Assembly (NCBI GenBank): GCA_019693395.1
Contig: JAAMXP010003200.1
Coordinates: forward strand, 1-28,040
Direction of reading: 5' to 3'
Length of the DNA stretch: 28,040 nucleotides
Source of the DNA: Ettlia oleoabundans
Lineage: Eukaryota; Chlorophyta; Chlorophyceae; Chlamydomonadales
Shown here: positions 1-11,440 of the stretch, one piece after another
Position numbering within the stretch: position 1 is the first letter of the stretch
Layout of the letters: each line of letters starts with the position of its first letter
Notes under the pieces: model-generated
What the model was told of the DNA's origin: nothing
What the model saw: only the letters and a program-made list of their open reading frames with translations
The model's database searches: none
Translations under genes and position numbers: made by a program

Positions 1-12
1 CCCTCCCCCCAG

Positions 13-891
13 CGCATTGATATCAGCAAAGGCCGCGTCTTCCAGCAAGCCAGCAGCGAACCTTTGGGTGAGGACTTTGGCATGAAGGAGGCACAAGAGC
101 TGCTGGCTGTGCAACCACGCACCGCTGCAGCCATCCGCCACATGCAAAGTAACGCCGACCCCGCTGTGGCACGCCTGCGGCAGCAGCTTGCCTACATTGA
201 GCACACCGCAATCAGCCTGCCAGAGGGCACTGAGCGCGGTAAGCTGTGGGCAGGGGTGGACGTTCTGCGAAGCCAGGCAGAAGCCGCAGTGGCGGTTGCG
301 AAGCTGCCGCTAACCACAGTGCGGGCAGGCAAGGTGCAGCGGCGGCAGAAGGGGCGCAGTGACAGCGACCGGGTCGTCAAGCCGCTGTACCCTGGGCGAA
401 AGCACAAGCGCGAGCGTCCTGTTCTGACCGAGCTCCAGGCGACAGACTGCAGTGACAACTTCCAGCCACTGGCTAAGAAGGGCAACGCCGTGCGGAAGGT
501 GGGCAGCATTTTGATGCACGTTGCTCCGCACCTATCAGCATGGATGATTGCGCTGTTCTGCGATCTCTCGACGCCCCAGCACGATGCTTCCTGCAGATGC
601 GCGGCCCAACTGTGCCCGGAAATTTGGACGGCACCGTCATTCGCAACAATGCCCCGCACCACCGGCGGCAGAAGTCTAAGGATAAGCAGGGGGAGCGTGT
701 CGGAGGATGGCGGCAGCCTTCTGCAGCATTCCTGCAGCAACAACTTTGCTTCCCAAAGCAGGACAGGGCGCAGCAGCGCCTGTGTGAAAGAAAGCTGTGT
801 GTCCTGGTGCTATGGACTACGTATCCGCTTGACGTCAACCACATTATATAAGCTGATACCACTTAGAAAACGACCGAAGATTAACAGGTGA
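13..891 (+). CDS. 3' part of an unrecognised protein-coding gene
   Basis: A C-rich tract ending in AG at 11-12 looks like a splice acceptor, so I start the exon at 13; earlier exons lie left of the window. The frame stays open to a TAA stop at 889-891. The first ~160 residues look protein-like: a stretch rich in Ala, Leu and Gln that should be helical, then a strongly basic segment (PGRKHKRERP, near 400-420). After about 495 the composition becomes Cys/Ser-rich and less convincing. A GTGGGC donor at 497 could end the exon, with a second exon starting at about 600 after TTCCTGCAG in another frame (MRGPTVPGNLDG). I do not recognise the family. The basic tail faintly recalls the end of some transposase-derived plant proteins, but no catalytic or zinc-binding motif is visible, so I give no function. 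Confidence 0.4.
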   Translation, partial: RIDISKGRVFQQASSEPLGEDFGMKEAQELLAVQPRTAAAIRHMQSNADPAVARLRQQLAYIEHTAISLPEGTERGKLWAGVDVLRSQAEAAVAVAKLPLTTVRAGKVQRRQKGRSDSDRVVKPLYPGRKHKRERPVLTELQATDCSDNFQPLAKKGNAVRKVGSILMHVAPHLSAWMIALFCDLSTPQHDASCRCAAQLCPEIWTAPSFATMPRTTGGRSLRISRGSVSEDGGSLLQHSCSNNFASQSRTGRSSACVKESCVSWCYGLRIRLTSTTLYKLIPLRKRPKINR

Positions 892-1394
892 GCTATTCGT
901 CGTTCAGGTGCCACACCCGCTATCCTTGCCCTCAATAGTAGCCCGGCGGATCGTTTGCGTTGCGCCAAGCGTGTTTGATTGCTCTACTTGCACGAATAGG
1001 AATGAAAGAATCGCCCGCGTAGCTTGAACAACATTCTAACACCGTGGGTCAAAACGCCCGAGGGTTGGGCGCTCGGATATCTAAATTCACGCTTATAGAC
1101 ATATGAAGATAGATTGAGAGGGCGTGTTCGGCATAAGATTGCCTCCTACCGGCCCCACCGGCTTAGGGGGGCCAGCGTGTCCGTGTGTTGTGGCACTGGG
1201 CACTTGGCACTGCATTGTCAGAAGCCCCAAGACTCCCGCCTCCTTCGAACCGTCTTGCATGCAGCCTCAATCTCCTACAGAGAGCAGTTCGTCTGGGTTC
1301 AGCTGACGGCGCCTGAGCGTTATGTCCACAGCTTCTTGCTCTCTGGAGTCGTCAATGAGGATGCAGTCGGCAAACAGCTGATTGTAATCAGGCC
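892..1394. other. Intergenic region upstream of the GT61 gene
   Basis: About 500 bases between the stop of the left-hand gene and the ATG of the glycosyltransferase. No open frame here looks coding. It should hold the 3' UTR of the first gene and the promoter and 5' UTR of the GT61 gene. I see no clear TATA box, tRNA or repeat. Confidence 0.5.
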
Positions 1395-4300
1395 ATGGCC
1401 GCCACCCGTCGCTCCACACACTCCCGACGACCCCTCTGGCGCCGGACCACAACGCTGTTGCTGGTGCCGATAGTTGTCACGGTGGCTGTGGCGTTTGCAC
1501 TGCAACCTCTTTGGCCAAATAGGCCGAACGAACTACCTTTACACCATCCAGGATCTGCAGGTGAGGCGTGTGGCTGCTGGCTGCGGCCGCCACCGCCAAC
1601 GCAGCCAGCTTCGCTGTTCTGCAAGACCTGCTGCACTGTTCATTCCTCCCACAGTTTCCGGTCCTCCCCTTGACAGCATCATCGTGTCCAATGCACTGCA
1701 ATTCCTTTGTGGAGCTACACTTGTCGTGTACTCTCTCCGTGCGGTAGACAGGCTGCCTTCGTCATAGCATGTCTCCCCATGCTGCCTTGGATAGTCTGCA
1801 AAGATCTGCCCTTGCCCCCGATGCTCTCTGAGCTGCAGCGCTGAAGCGTCATGGCGCGATTCCACGATCATCCAGCTCCAAGCGCGCCCTTGACTATTTG
1901 CTTGAAGCGGTGCAATGGGAGGCACCCAGCTACCCTGAGGAATGCCGACAGCGCTACAACGGCTTGCCTTTCCTGCAAACCATCAACAGCTCGTGGCAGC
2001 AGCCGATCTGCTCCCCACAGGTAGCCAGGGCAGCAGGAAGATGTCTTCGCATCGCGCTGGTTTTTAAAAGCATAAGCTTGCCGCAGCTTGCCCGTTTGCA
2101 AAAAATCTGGCATGCCCCTGTGCTTTCAGTCCCGGCTGGTGGCGGCTGCAGCACCTCTGCTCTGCTGTCCACAGCAAACCCATGTTGTGCAAATTCTGCA
2201 AACCAGTCTTGCTTCTCACCTACCTCTCTGTGATTTGCAGGAAAGGGGTCCACTGAACAGCAGCTTGAGCTGCTGGTTCCAATTTGACCAGTGAGTATTC
2301 CCGCCCAGTCTCGGTTCGGTCATTTGCAATGCAGCTACACATGTTGATGATTACAAATCTGCTTGTTCATGGGCTGGCTGCAGGTACGCTGAGGCGTACT
2401 GCACTGGTGGCAACCTGGCGCTTGATTTGGTCAAGTTTGCGGTAGGTGGTTAGCTGGGCTTGCTGTGCGTCATGGTGGTGCTCTTTTTCATAAGTCAGCC
2501 CAGCAGCCAGTCAGTCCGTCTGGGTGTACTGGTGCCAGCGAAATGATTTATAATGTATCCAACAACTTCTTTGGGCTTGAGTTACTGTTGAATGGTGCCA
2601 GCAAGCAAGTGCTGCCTGAATTGACCTTGCTGCACCATATGGGTGCAGGAGGAGCAGTCAACTCTGGAGCGAATGCCCTCTAACCGAAATGAGGGCGGTT
2701 CGATTGCATACAACCACCGGCCGGGGCTAGCGGGGGAGCTGCTGGCAGACTGCCAGCTGCACGGCATGGTGGCGGGAAAGCACAAGTGGAACGTAAGTGG
2801 GATGACGTGTAGATAGTTATCATGGTGTGCCATCTTGTAGTGATGCTAATTGCTGTTTGTTGCGAGGGACACATGCAGTGTTGGTGGATGGTGTAAACCT
2901 GTATACGCTGTCCTCGTTGATCGCCTCATGTGGTCCCTGCCTGATGCCTGTTGATGTACTGCTGTATTACAGGAGTCGTCTTTTGGCAAGGGAGGCCAGG
3001 AGTGGCTGTACCGCAGCTTCAAATCCAGCGAAGCAGGTTTGTGTGGGGGTTTGTGTTCATGGTGTGGTGGTTGAGTGGGGTGGTAGCTGTGATGGTGGTG
3101 GACGGGTGAGTCCAGTCAGTTTGCGCAGGTGGGTGGATGATGTTGTGGTCGGTGTTGCTGTGCGTTGATCTCAGGCCCTTTGGTGCAAGCTTGCCTCCCT
3201 GACAGGCTGGTGACTAGATGCTGCTCCTGCTGTACTTGCTGTGCCTGCCTGCACCTGCTGGCCTTGGGAACACGCCACAAGCGCCACACACATCCTCATG
3301 CGTCGGCAAGACCCCTTTCCCTCTCCTGCCACGCTGAAACTGCTGCAGAGCCGCACCAGCCGCGGTGCGTGGCTTGGGTGCAGCACCCCACCTACTTTAT
3401 TAACGACAAGTACGACTCAGTCAACATCTGGCATGCGCTGGAGGATGTGAGCCACGCTTTCGAGGCGTACGCACTCAAAGGGTGGGGCCGTGAGGCACAG
3501 GTGTGTAGCTGCAGCCAGTTACCTGTGTCGTTGGCCTGATTACTGCACTCACGCCCTGCTTCCTGCTAGCACGCTGCATATGTGTCGGCCTGACAGCCAG
3601 CCATGCCTGTCGGCGGTTCCTGCCTTGTCTCTGTCACGCTCCCCCCTGGTGCCTTGCCCCGCCTCACTCCCTCCTTCTGCTCTCTTCCATGTGGAAGGTG
3701 GTGCTGCTAGACCAAGCAACACCCCAAAAGGTGCTGGGCACCTACCTGCCCATCTGGCGGCAAGCTTTCTCGTCGGTTCATCCACCGACTCTGCTGAGTC
3801 AGCTGGCACAGGAAGCGACAGCTAAGGCCAAGGCAGAATATGGCGGGCAGCTGCCTCCCGGTGCTGCGATTTGCTTTAAAGGCAAGATTGTTGGGTGGCA
3901 GCCGAGCTGAAATGGCAGCGGCTGCTCATAGGCTTGTTGAACGGCTGAGGCGGTGGCTGGCAGCGGCCGGCTGGCTACCCGAGGATGCGTCGCACTGCTC
4001 ATTCCGTCGTTCTTCTGTGCTGCTGAACCAACTGCCTGTTGACGCATTCTCCCCCTTTTCTTCACTGCCCCACCAGATGTGTTCTTCAACGTGCACGGCG
4101 GTATCTCCCTGCTCTCCCGCTATATCGCTGGCCCCACCCCCTGCACCAACTCTACCACGGTCAATGCCATGGTGACATTCATGCTGGATGCGCTTCAGCT
4201 TGATCATGTACTGCCGGCCAGCCACAGTCTACTGCCGCTGGGTAGCAGCTTGTGCGACCTGCAGCTGCAGCAGCCCGGTGGGCAGCAGCAGCTACAGCTG

Positions 4301-5362
4301 CAGCCACATACAGAGCAGTCAGGTGGGCAGCACCAGCACCAGCAGCGTCTGGAAAAGGCCAGGGAGGGGCTGTTGCCCGGCACAGGCATGCGGATGCGCG
4401 TGGTGTGGGCGCTGCGCTCCAACCGTGCGGGAGTCCAGGAGCAAATTGTAGAAGCATTGCAGCAGCGGATACCAAGGGAGGCGGCAGCAGAGGTGAGTGA
4501 ACAAGACAGCGAGAAAGGGGTGGGTGGGCATAACTAGAGGGCTAGTTCCATATCATCCGTCCTGGACTGTCTAGCCTATCGTGCTGGTTGCATGCAATGT
4601 GTAATACAGCCTAGCAATACTCTTGTGTTGCATGCGCTGGCATGCTCCTTCCCTGCCTCGTATTCACCAAACTTTGCCCCACTATCTGCACTCACCTTCG
4701 TGCATGCTGCTGGTGCCTGGTTGCCTGCCCTCCCACCCCCATAACTTGCAGTTTGTGGCTGTCGAGTTTGGTGGCCTGAGCATCGAGGAACAGATACATC
4801 GTGCGCGGCAAGCAGATGTGTTGGTGGGCTACCATGGTGCCGCTCTCACCCTCTCTCTTTTCATGCCTCCTGAGTCAGGGCTAGTGGAGATAGAGGAAGA
4901 GTTTAGGTGGGTGAAGTTTGTGGTGGTTGGTGGTGGGGCAGGTGAAGAAACGGAAGGCTCAAGAGCGAGCATCACTGGTGAAAACGACACAGTTGTTTGG
5001 TGAGAGTTGGGCAGTTGGCAGCAGATAAGACAGGGTATCAGGAATCGGCATGTGGGGGCCAACAGCGGCTGGATTGCAGACTGCCCCGACCAGCTGCACT
5101 AATCTGCCCAGCCTATTGCTCCTGTACCAACTCCCCTTTCCTGCTCCACCATCATGATTGGTCCCACAGGTGCGCCTGCTACACCAACTGCGCTCTGTGG
5201 CGCAACCACCCCTATTCCCTCATCCACGCCACGGAGTATTCCAACAAAGATACTCTGGTAGAGACGGTGGTGGGAGAGGTGAAGAAGATACTGGGGGAAG
5301 TAGCGAGCCGCCTGTGCAGCAATATAGCTGCGGGTGGGGGCAGCAGGCAGGGGCACGCCTAA
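1395..5362 (+). CDS. GT61-family glycosyltransferase, type II membrane protein
   Basis: Eleven exons: 1395-1560, 1839-2020, 2241-2290, 2384-2441, 2649-2792, 2973-3036, 3349-3500, 3698-3881, 4077-4492, 4752-4906, 5170-5362. All phases agree, giving 587 residues. A basic N-terminus and one hydrophobic helix (about residues 20-36) indicate a Golgi/ER signal anchor with the catalytic part in the lumen. Family signatures appear in order: YCTGGNLALDL (~140), a Pro-Thr strand followed by NIWH (247-250), VVLLD (~273), FNVHGG (~337), and the C-terminal block SIEEQ...ADVLVGYHGAALTLSLF, with HGA at 500-502. The order matches plant core beta-1,2-xylosyltransferase and other GT61 enzymes, which add sugars to N-glycans or cell-wall polymers; the exact donor and acceptor cannot be read from sequence. 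A Gln-rich insert (~395-424) interrupts the domain. The start ATG has a good context (GGCCATGG). Exon 9 joins through a GC donor. Confidence 0.88.
3882..4076 (+). other. GC-AG intron in the GT61 gene (intron 8)
   Basis: Exon 8 ends ...TTT AAA G and is followed by GCAAGA, the typical GC-donor consensus; the acceptor is CACCAG at 4071-4076. Splicing here makes GAT and joins CFK to DVFFNVHGG, the conserved GT61 block, in phase. The nearest GT (about 3893) would end in the wrong phase. Confidence 0.85.
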
Positions 5363-6242
5363 GGTATGACAGAGTTGGACCTGAGGGCTTCTGTGCGACT
5401 TCTTTTTTGAGGATGTCGCACCCCCTTCCCAGCCTGACCGTCACATCCGACCTGGCAGCCAGCCCCTTTGGAGGTCAGTGAGTTTTTGCTTGAAACTAAA
5501 TACAGATGGCGTCATGCGCAGGGGCGGGCACTTGTGGCAGCCTGGTCAGTTGCCATGCGGTACCACATGCACATCCCCGCAACATGCCTGGTGTGCGACA
5601 GCCCATAGAATGGTGTCTAATACTGCCAACCTGCCGCCATGCTTGAACATACATGTACCATCATCGAACAGCTTTTCCAAATTTGGGCGGGGTGTTGACC
5701 TTCCCCATTTCTGTGTATGCTTTGTGTACGCGTTCCACTTTCCCACAGCCGTGGCAAATACAAGGTTTTAGTTTATCACATTCGTATCCCTCTTGTCATG
5801 CCTTTATATTCTTACTACAAATTGCATATGTGCGTTATCAAACCTTGTTACCTTCCTTTCACTGCCACTACCTTATTTGTCTGCATCAGTCTCAGTAGGC
5901 GCATGACTGCTTGCATCCCCCCTCAATGTATGCATGTTGTAGGTGCGGATGCACTCTACATACGAGCACAGTCCGCTTTATTATCAGCTTGATTGTATGG
6001 ACCGCTGTTAACAGGGTTGATTGGTGGTTTTGCCACGTATCTGGCACAAGCCCAGGCGCCGGCCTCGGGAGGAAAGGCGGGCGGCAAGTGGCACATCCAC
6101 GAGGCGCTGTTGGACACATCCGATTGCTATATCGTAATCTTAGCAATGCTGAGGTGCTGGTTCCTTAACCACGGCCAGAATAGCAGTGTCAACCGTTTCT
6201 CAAGCTAGTGGACAAACCCGAGCGCAGACTGTCTCCAGCATC
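5363..6242. other. Intergenic region between the GT61 and MIC60 genes
   Basis: About 880 bases. It holds the GT61 3' UTR and the MIC60 promoter and 5' UTR. It is relatively AT-rich (especially 5640-5880) compared with the coding DNA. I found no TGTAA signal, RNA gene or convincing open frame; a few frames stay open for 60-100 codons by chance. Confidence 0.5.
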
Positions 6243-9200
6243 ATGTTAAGCTCGCGATCTGCCGCGAGGAAGCTGGTCACAGGGCTCCGGGGCTACGCAA
6301 ACGCCAAAAAGGTGCGCCGATCGAACAAGCTCGTCTAACGGAGCTGTGGCATTGCATCAAACGTCTCAGGAAGAATTGACCCTGTTCTGACGATCGTGCA
6401 GAAGGCGCCTGGCTTCTACAAGCCGAACCCTGCCAACTCGGCGGAGGGCACTGCTGCCCAGTCTACAGGCATTAAGGAGGCGGCATCGGGCAGTGGGGAA
6501 GTCATAGCTGCCGGTAAAACGCCATTAGGGCAGGAGGCGCCAGCAGCCGAGGCAGCTGAGGCAGCCACGAAGCCCGCCGCCGGCGCTGGTGCCTCTGTCT
6601 CTGGCTCTGGTGCCCCACCTGCAGCTAGCTCCGCAGCACCCATGCAGTCTGCCGCTGCTGCCCCAAAGCCTGAAGCACCTGCTACCTCAGCAGCAGCGAG
6701 CGCAGTAAATGCGGCCAAGACGGGGGAGTCCGCTGCTGCAAATACTGCGCCCACCAGGCCAGCAAATGCCGCTGCTGCAGCCCCCAAGCCAGCGGAGCCA
6801 GCCGCTGGTGCTCCCAAACCCAAAGGGCCAGCCACTGCAGATCCCAAGCAAGCAGCACCAGCAGCTGCCGCTGCCAGATCGCCCGCACCTACTGCTGGCC
6901 CCAGTGAAGCAGGCGCGGCCGCTGCCGCCCCTAAGCCGGTACCACCAGCCACCCCCAGCACAGCCACTGCTGGAGTCCCCAAGCCAACTGGTGCAGCACC
7001 CACAGCCCCAAAACCGGTAACAGCCGCGGGAGGGGGTGGTGCCGGCCAGCAGGCAGGCGGAGCAGCATCTTCAGGTGGCAGCCGCAGCGGTAATGGCGGC
7101 AATGTCTGGCTGCTTCACCCGTCAGTTCCGATTGATGGGCGGCTTCTGGGCGCAGGCATTGTGGGTGCAGGAGCGCTGGCTTACAGCCTGAGCGGCAGCA
7201 ACGATGGCAGCAGTGGTAGTGGCAAGCCTCCAGAGGCGAAGCAAGGTGGGGAGGAGGCTAGTTTCTCCATGCGGCCAGAGGAAGAAAGCGCCACCTCAGC
7301 ACCAGATGGCGCAGCGGCGACAAAGGCAGCGACAGACGGTACAGAAGCGGCAGGGGCAGCATCTGAGGAGGAATCAGGGGCTGCTGGAGAGTCGCCAGCC
7401 CAGCCCCAGCCCCATGCTGAAGGCGAGGCTCCACCACCATCTGGGAACGCGGCCGCAGGGGAGGAGGGAGAGGAAGTGAAGTTCGTGGATGGCTCAAAGG
7501 CAAGCGGCTCATATGCTGCCAGAACCTTTTGGCAGCTGTGCACGCCGGTTGCAGCATCGCCATTGCTCCGTCGCTCCCTACATTGCCACTGATATCGACT
7601 ATCAGTGGGTGCACAGCTCTCATGTTTGTGTGGCATGAGCGACATTCCCTGTCCATTCGCAGCCAGCACATCGGCCCATGTCATCCTCCATGCAGGTTCT
7701 GGGCGTAATTGAGGAGGTGTTCAGCAAGGAAGCTGTGGAGCAGCTGCGGGAGCTGGAAGAAAGGGCGGCCAAGGAGGTGGCCGAGGCAGCAGCTGCTAAC
7801 CAGCGCAAGATGGAGCAGGCGGGCGGGGAGGTTGCAGAAGCCGCCAGCGAAGCGGTGCCGGCAGCGGGGGAAGAGTCCAAGGCAGCGCCGGCAGCGGTTG
7901 CTGCCAAAGAGGCCGCTGCCGCGGCTGCCGCTGCCAGGCGGGCTGAGGAGGATGTTGCTGCCATCCAGTACGCCATGTCAGACCAGGCTGGAGAGGCCAT
8001 TGCCAGCGAGTTTGTACAGGTGACCAGTCTGGTGCTGCTGGTGCTGGCGTTGCCTCTAGTACCAATGGTGGTGCTGTCTGTCAGTGTGTGACTTGCCTGA
8101 ACAGGCCAGAGCACAAGTAGCCGGCAGCAGTACTAGGTTGCCCATCGGCCTGTGTTTATGGTGGTTACTTGTAGCTACTTGAACAGGCTTGCCAACTTGC
8201 CGGATTCGGCGCTGTTGTAGCCACACAGCCAGCCATGCATGTGCTTGGCCAATGCACTGCAATAGTACACAACAGCCAGCACTGCAGTTGGTATAACAAC
8301 CCAGCTTGCTTTGGCTTGTTGTTGCCCACCACCGCCCACACACGAGGCCCACATACAAGCCCACCACCAACCGCCGCCCTGACTTGCCTTTCCTTCTTTC
8401 CCTCCCTCCCTGCCCTCTCCTCTCCCCCTCGGGAACCCATCATTTGAACTCCGGCCTACGCACCCTCCCAGCAGAGGCGACTGGCCAATCCGCCATCGCT
8501 TACGGGCCTGTTGCAGGCTGGAAAGCTGAAAGCAGGGTCTGGCGCCGACGCTGCAGCTGACAGCCCTGAGCAGCCGCCCCCACAACCCGCACCTTCTGGA
8601 CCAGCAGCCGATGAGGTGGCGGATGCGTTGGCACGGGCGCAGCGGCTGCTTGGTATAGAGGTTGATGTGAGCGCTGCGGGTTTGATTGCTGAGGCGTTGA
8701 AACACGGGATGGGACCCACAGACGACTGGACGGACTACCAGCAGCGCCACAGGTACGCACAGGAAATTGGTGGTAAGCAGCAAAGGCGCTGCAGGCGAAG
8801 CAGGGAGCATCAAGCGCGCAGCACGAAAGGGGCAGGACGGCACTGCAGAGCGGGCTCGTGGGACGGTGGCATGAGCTCCTTCCACATGCTAGTGCAGTAC
8901 TTGGCTGCTGCATCACGCCTCGAGCGGCCGTCTGACTTTACTGCCCTCTTGCACAACCGGGCCGCCCCTTGCCCTTTCTCACCCAAGACCCCCTCCTTTC
9001 CCCCTTGTCGGCTCATGTCGGTGCAGGCAGGCACAGGCGGACGCAGTGGTGCTTGCAGACCTGCTGCAATCTGCCGCTGCCAGCGTGGACCGCCAGCTGG
9101 CTGCCGCACGTGCCGAGGCGGAGGCCGGTCATGCCGAAGCGGCAGCAGCGCGGCGACAGCTGGCTCGGCAGGCAGAGGCGTTCAAGGCCGTTCTCCATGA

Positions 9201-10927
9201 GGCGCTGGCACAAGCTGAGGAGCAGCAGCGGCAGCAGCTGCGGCGGCAGGGGGAAGAGCTAGCCACTGCGCATGCAGGTTTGTTTGGGGGCTATGCCCAC
9301 AGTGCAATGGTGATGATTGGCAGTAGGAGGAGGTGCACAAGTTGCGCCTGCATACTTGCCACCATGCAAAGCACAGCATTCTTCGTTATTGCAGGGATTT
9401 AATAGCCTGCCGGCTGTGGTTCTTGCACCACTTGTTTTTATGTACGACTTATATTTTTCTTGCCAACCTGCTTTCTCCGCACCTCGGTTGCACCTGCAAT
9501 GCAGAGATGACTGTGCGAGAGCGTGCCGAACGTGCTGCCAAGCTGGATGAAGTGCGGGAGAAGCTCAATGTCCTGGAGCGAGCATTCCAGCGCCGCAGGT
9601 GGGTAGTTTGGGCGCTGTTTGGCTGGTTCATTGATTGATTGGTGACTGGAAAGTCCTCCAGTGGGCAGTGCAGCATAGCTGGTTTTGCGCAATTTGTCGC
9701 GCTGTTGGTCTCGTGGCAGACACCTCATTTACATGTGCTTGGAGGAGTGCCGTGCCCATTCGTCGCCATGTTCTGTGTCACTTAGTGGCAGCATTACGCC
9801 CAAGGAATGATTTCTGTTCGCCACGGCTTCTCTGCTGTTTTGCGCCCTTTGGCTTGCAGCAACGAGCAGCGCACAAGTCATACAGCACATCAGCTGGCTG
9901 TGGGGGTCTTTGCTCTGCTGTCTGCGCTGGAGGGGGGCCAGACGCTGGCGCAGCCCCTCACCTTCCTTCGCAGCCTGGCAGCACAGGACCCTGTAGTGGC
10001 GGCAGCACTAGCTGCGGTGAGTTGCCATCTGCCGGTATTGGCGCTTGCTAGCAGTTCCCGGCAGTACTGGGCCTGCCTCGCGCACCGCCAGGCGGTAGCC
10101 AGCCGGTGCCAGCCGCTCCGGGGCGCTAAATTGCCGCTGGTGCTCAGCTAGGTTCAAAACTAGCACTTCTCTTGACATCCCCTGCCAAGTTGTCAAGCGC
10201 CCGACCACCCGAGTTTCAAATCGTTTGCAGCGACCCCAGGCTCCATTCCTGCCCTCTTATGCCGCACCATTTCCCATGCCCCTCCTGCCAATCTCATCTC
10301 CCCCCCACCTTATCACTCCATGCAGGTCCCCCAAGAGGCGGCGGCTGCACCGGTTCCCACCCGCGCTCAGCTGGCAGATCGCTTCCAGGATGTGCAGCGG
10401 CTCAGTCGTGCGCTGGGCATGCTGCCAGAGGGACAGGGAGGCATGCTGTCTGTGGCAGTCGCCAAGCTGGCGGCGAAGCTCAAGGTGAGTGGGGCCACGT
10501 GCGTCAGAAGGCAGCGAGTGGAGCACCGTGCTTGCAAGTCCGCAGCAGTTGCCGTGGGGGCTGGGGGGCTTGACGAGTCTGGTTCTCCTTGCTGGATCCA
10601 AAGGTTCACCTCATGTTACCTTACCATACCCACTCCCTGTCACACTCACGAAACATTTTCGCTGCACCGCAGGTTGCGGAGCGTGGCCCCTTAGCCCTGC
10701 AGTTGCCGGGTGGCGGCATCGATTGTCGGTTGGCGGCGGCACAGCAGCGGGTGGTAGATGGCGATCTGCTGGCAGCAGCCGCGGAGCTTGAAGCGGCAGC
10801 AGCAGGCACTGCAGCAGCGGGGGTGGTCGCTGACTGGGTGCACGTTGTGCGCATGCGGGTCACCGCGGAGCAATCGGCGGCGCTGCTGGAGGCGCACGCA
10901 GCAGCGGAAACTGCCAGCCTGGCATGA
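6243..10927 (+). CDS. MIC60: MICOS complex subunit MIC60 (mitofilin)
   Basis: Nine exons: 6243-6311, 6402-7499, 7696-8019, 8475-8752, 9027-9277, 9505-9598, 9860-10016, 10326-10484, 10673-10927; phases agree and give 894 residues. Exon 1 encodes a 23-residue Arg/Lys/Ser-rich, acid-free presequence for mitochondrial import. Residues ~24-265 are an Ala/Pro/Lys-rich linker with repeated APKP motifs. A Gly/Ala-rich transmembrane helix (LLGAGIVGAGALAYSL, 271-286) follows, then acidic and Ala/Glu coiled-coil regions (390-700). The C-terminal mitofilin domain (about 700-894) matches the human and yeast family in order: a helix rich in Ala/Leu/Gly, PTRAQLADRFQDVQRLSRAL, and a last helix pair around GVVADWVHVVRMRV. 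MIC60 sits in the inner membrane facing the intermembrane space and shapes crista junctions. The matrix-side linker is unusually long. Intron 2 uses a GC donor. Confidence 0.9.
7500..7695 (+). other. GC-AG intron in MIC60 (intron 2)
   Basis: The exon ends GGCTCAAAG and is followed by GCAAGC; the acceptor is CCATGCAG ending at 7695. Both sides are phase 0, joining VDGSK to VLGVIEEVF. A GTTGCA donor near 7550 (after CTGTGCACGCCG) would also keep phase but fits the donor consensus poorly and would add Cys/Trp-containing sequence. Confidence 0.7.
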
Positions 10928-11167
10928 CCAGCGCAAACACGTGTCATGAGCTTATGTTGACATCAGCATCTTGACGTGGCTTGCCGCCATAGCAACTTCA
11001 AATAACCTCGTCTCGCTCTTGTTTACGTTGCATGTGTTGCCTGGGTTACTAGCGTGCATGGCGCTGCCTCCCTTGTTGCTTAGCACTCCCCTTCATTGTT
11101 GCCGTGCCTGTCGCACGCTTGTATCTGTCACAGTACTGCTGTGCTTGCTGACGAATCAAGTCACTGC

Positions 11168-11172
11168 TGTAA
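11168..11172 (+). promoter_or_regulatory. Candidate polyadenylation signal TGTAA for MIC60
   Basis: TGTAA, the usual green-algal polyadenylation signal, occurs about 240 bases after the MIC60 stop codon. It is the first copy I found downstream. Five-base motifs arise by chance, so the support is distance and strand. Confidence 0.45.
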
Positions 11173-11440
11173 TCATCACATGATGACTTCATTTGGCGCT
11201 TTTTCGGCACTATGGGAGGCGGCGCCACGCTTCCATTGCCGGGAACTGCCATGGGGCATGCTGACAAGGTTGGGAGGAATGGGGCATTTAGAATGGGAAG
11301 AAAGAAGCACGAGTGTGGCGCTATTACAGGCTTACTCCTAGGTTCACTTACCTTTGCAAATTCCCGTCATTCAATATGCTAACATGACACAAGGTGGCCT
11401 AGTTCAGGTTCAGACCGCCATTGCGCCCATCCATACCGAG

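Noticed and set aside
6416..7102. Long minus-strand open frame, 228 codons
   Set aside because: It is the shadow of the Ala/Pro-rich MIC60 exon 2; GC-rich Ala codons read as Gly/Ala/Leu on the opposite strand. No splice or domain support.
7181..7684. Minus-strand open frame of 167 codons
   Set aside because: Shadow of the acidic part of MIC60 exon 2.
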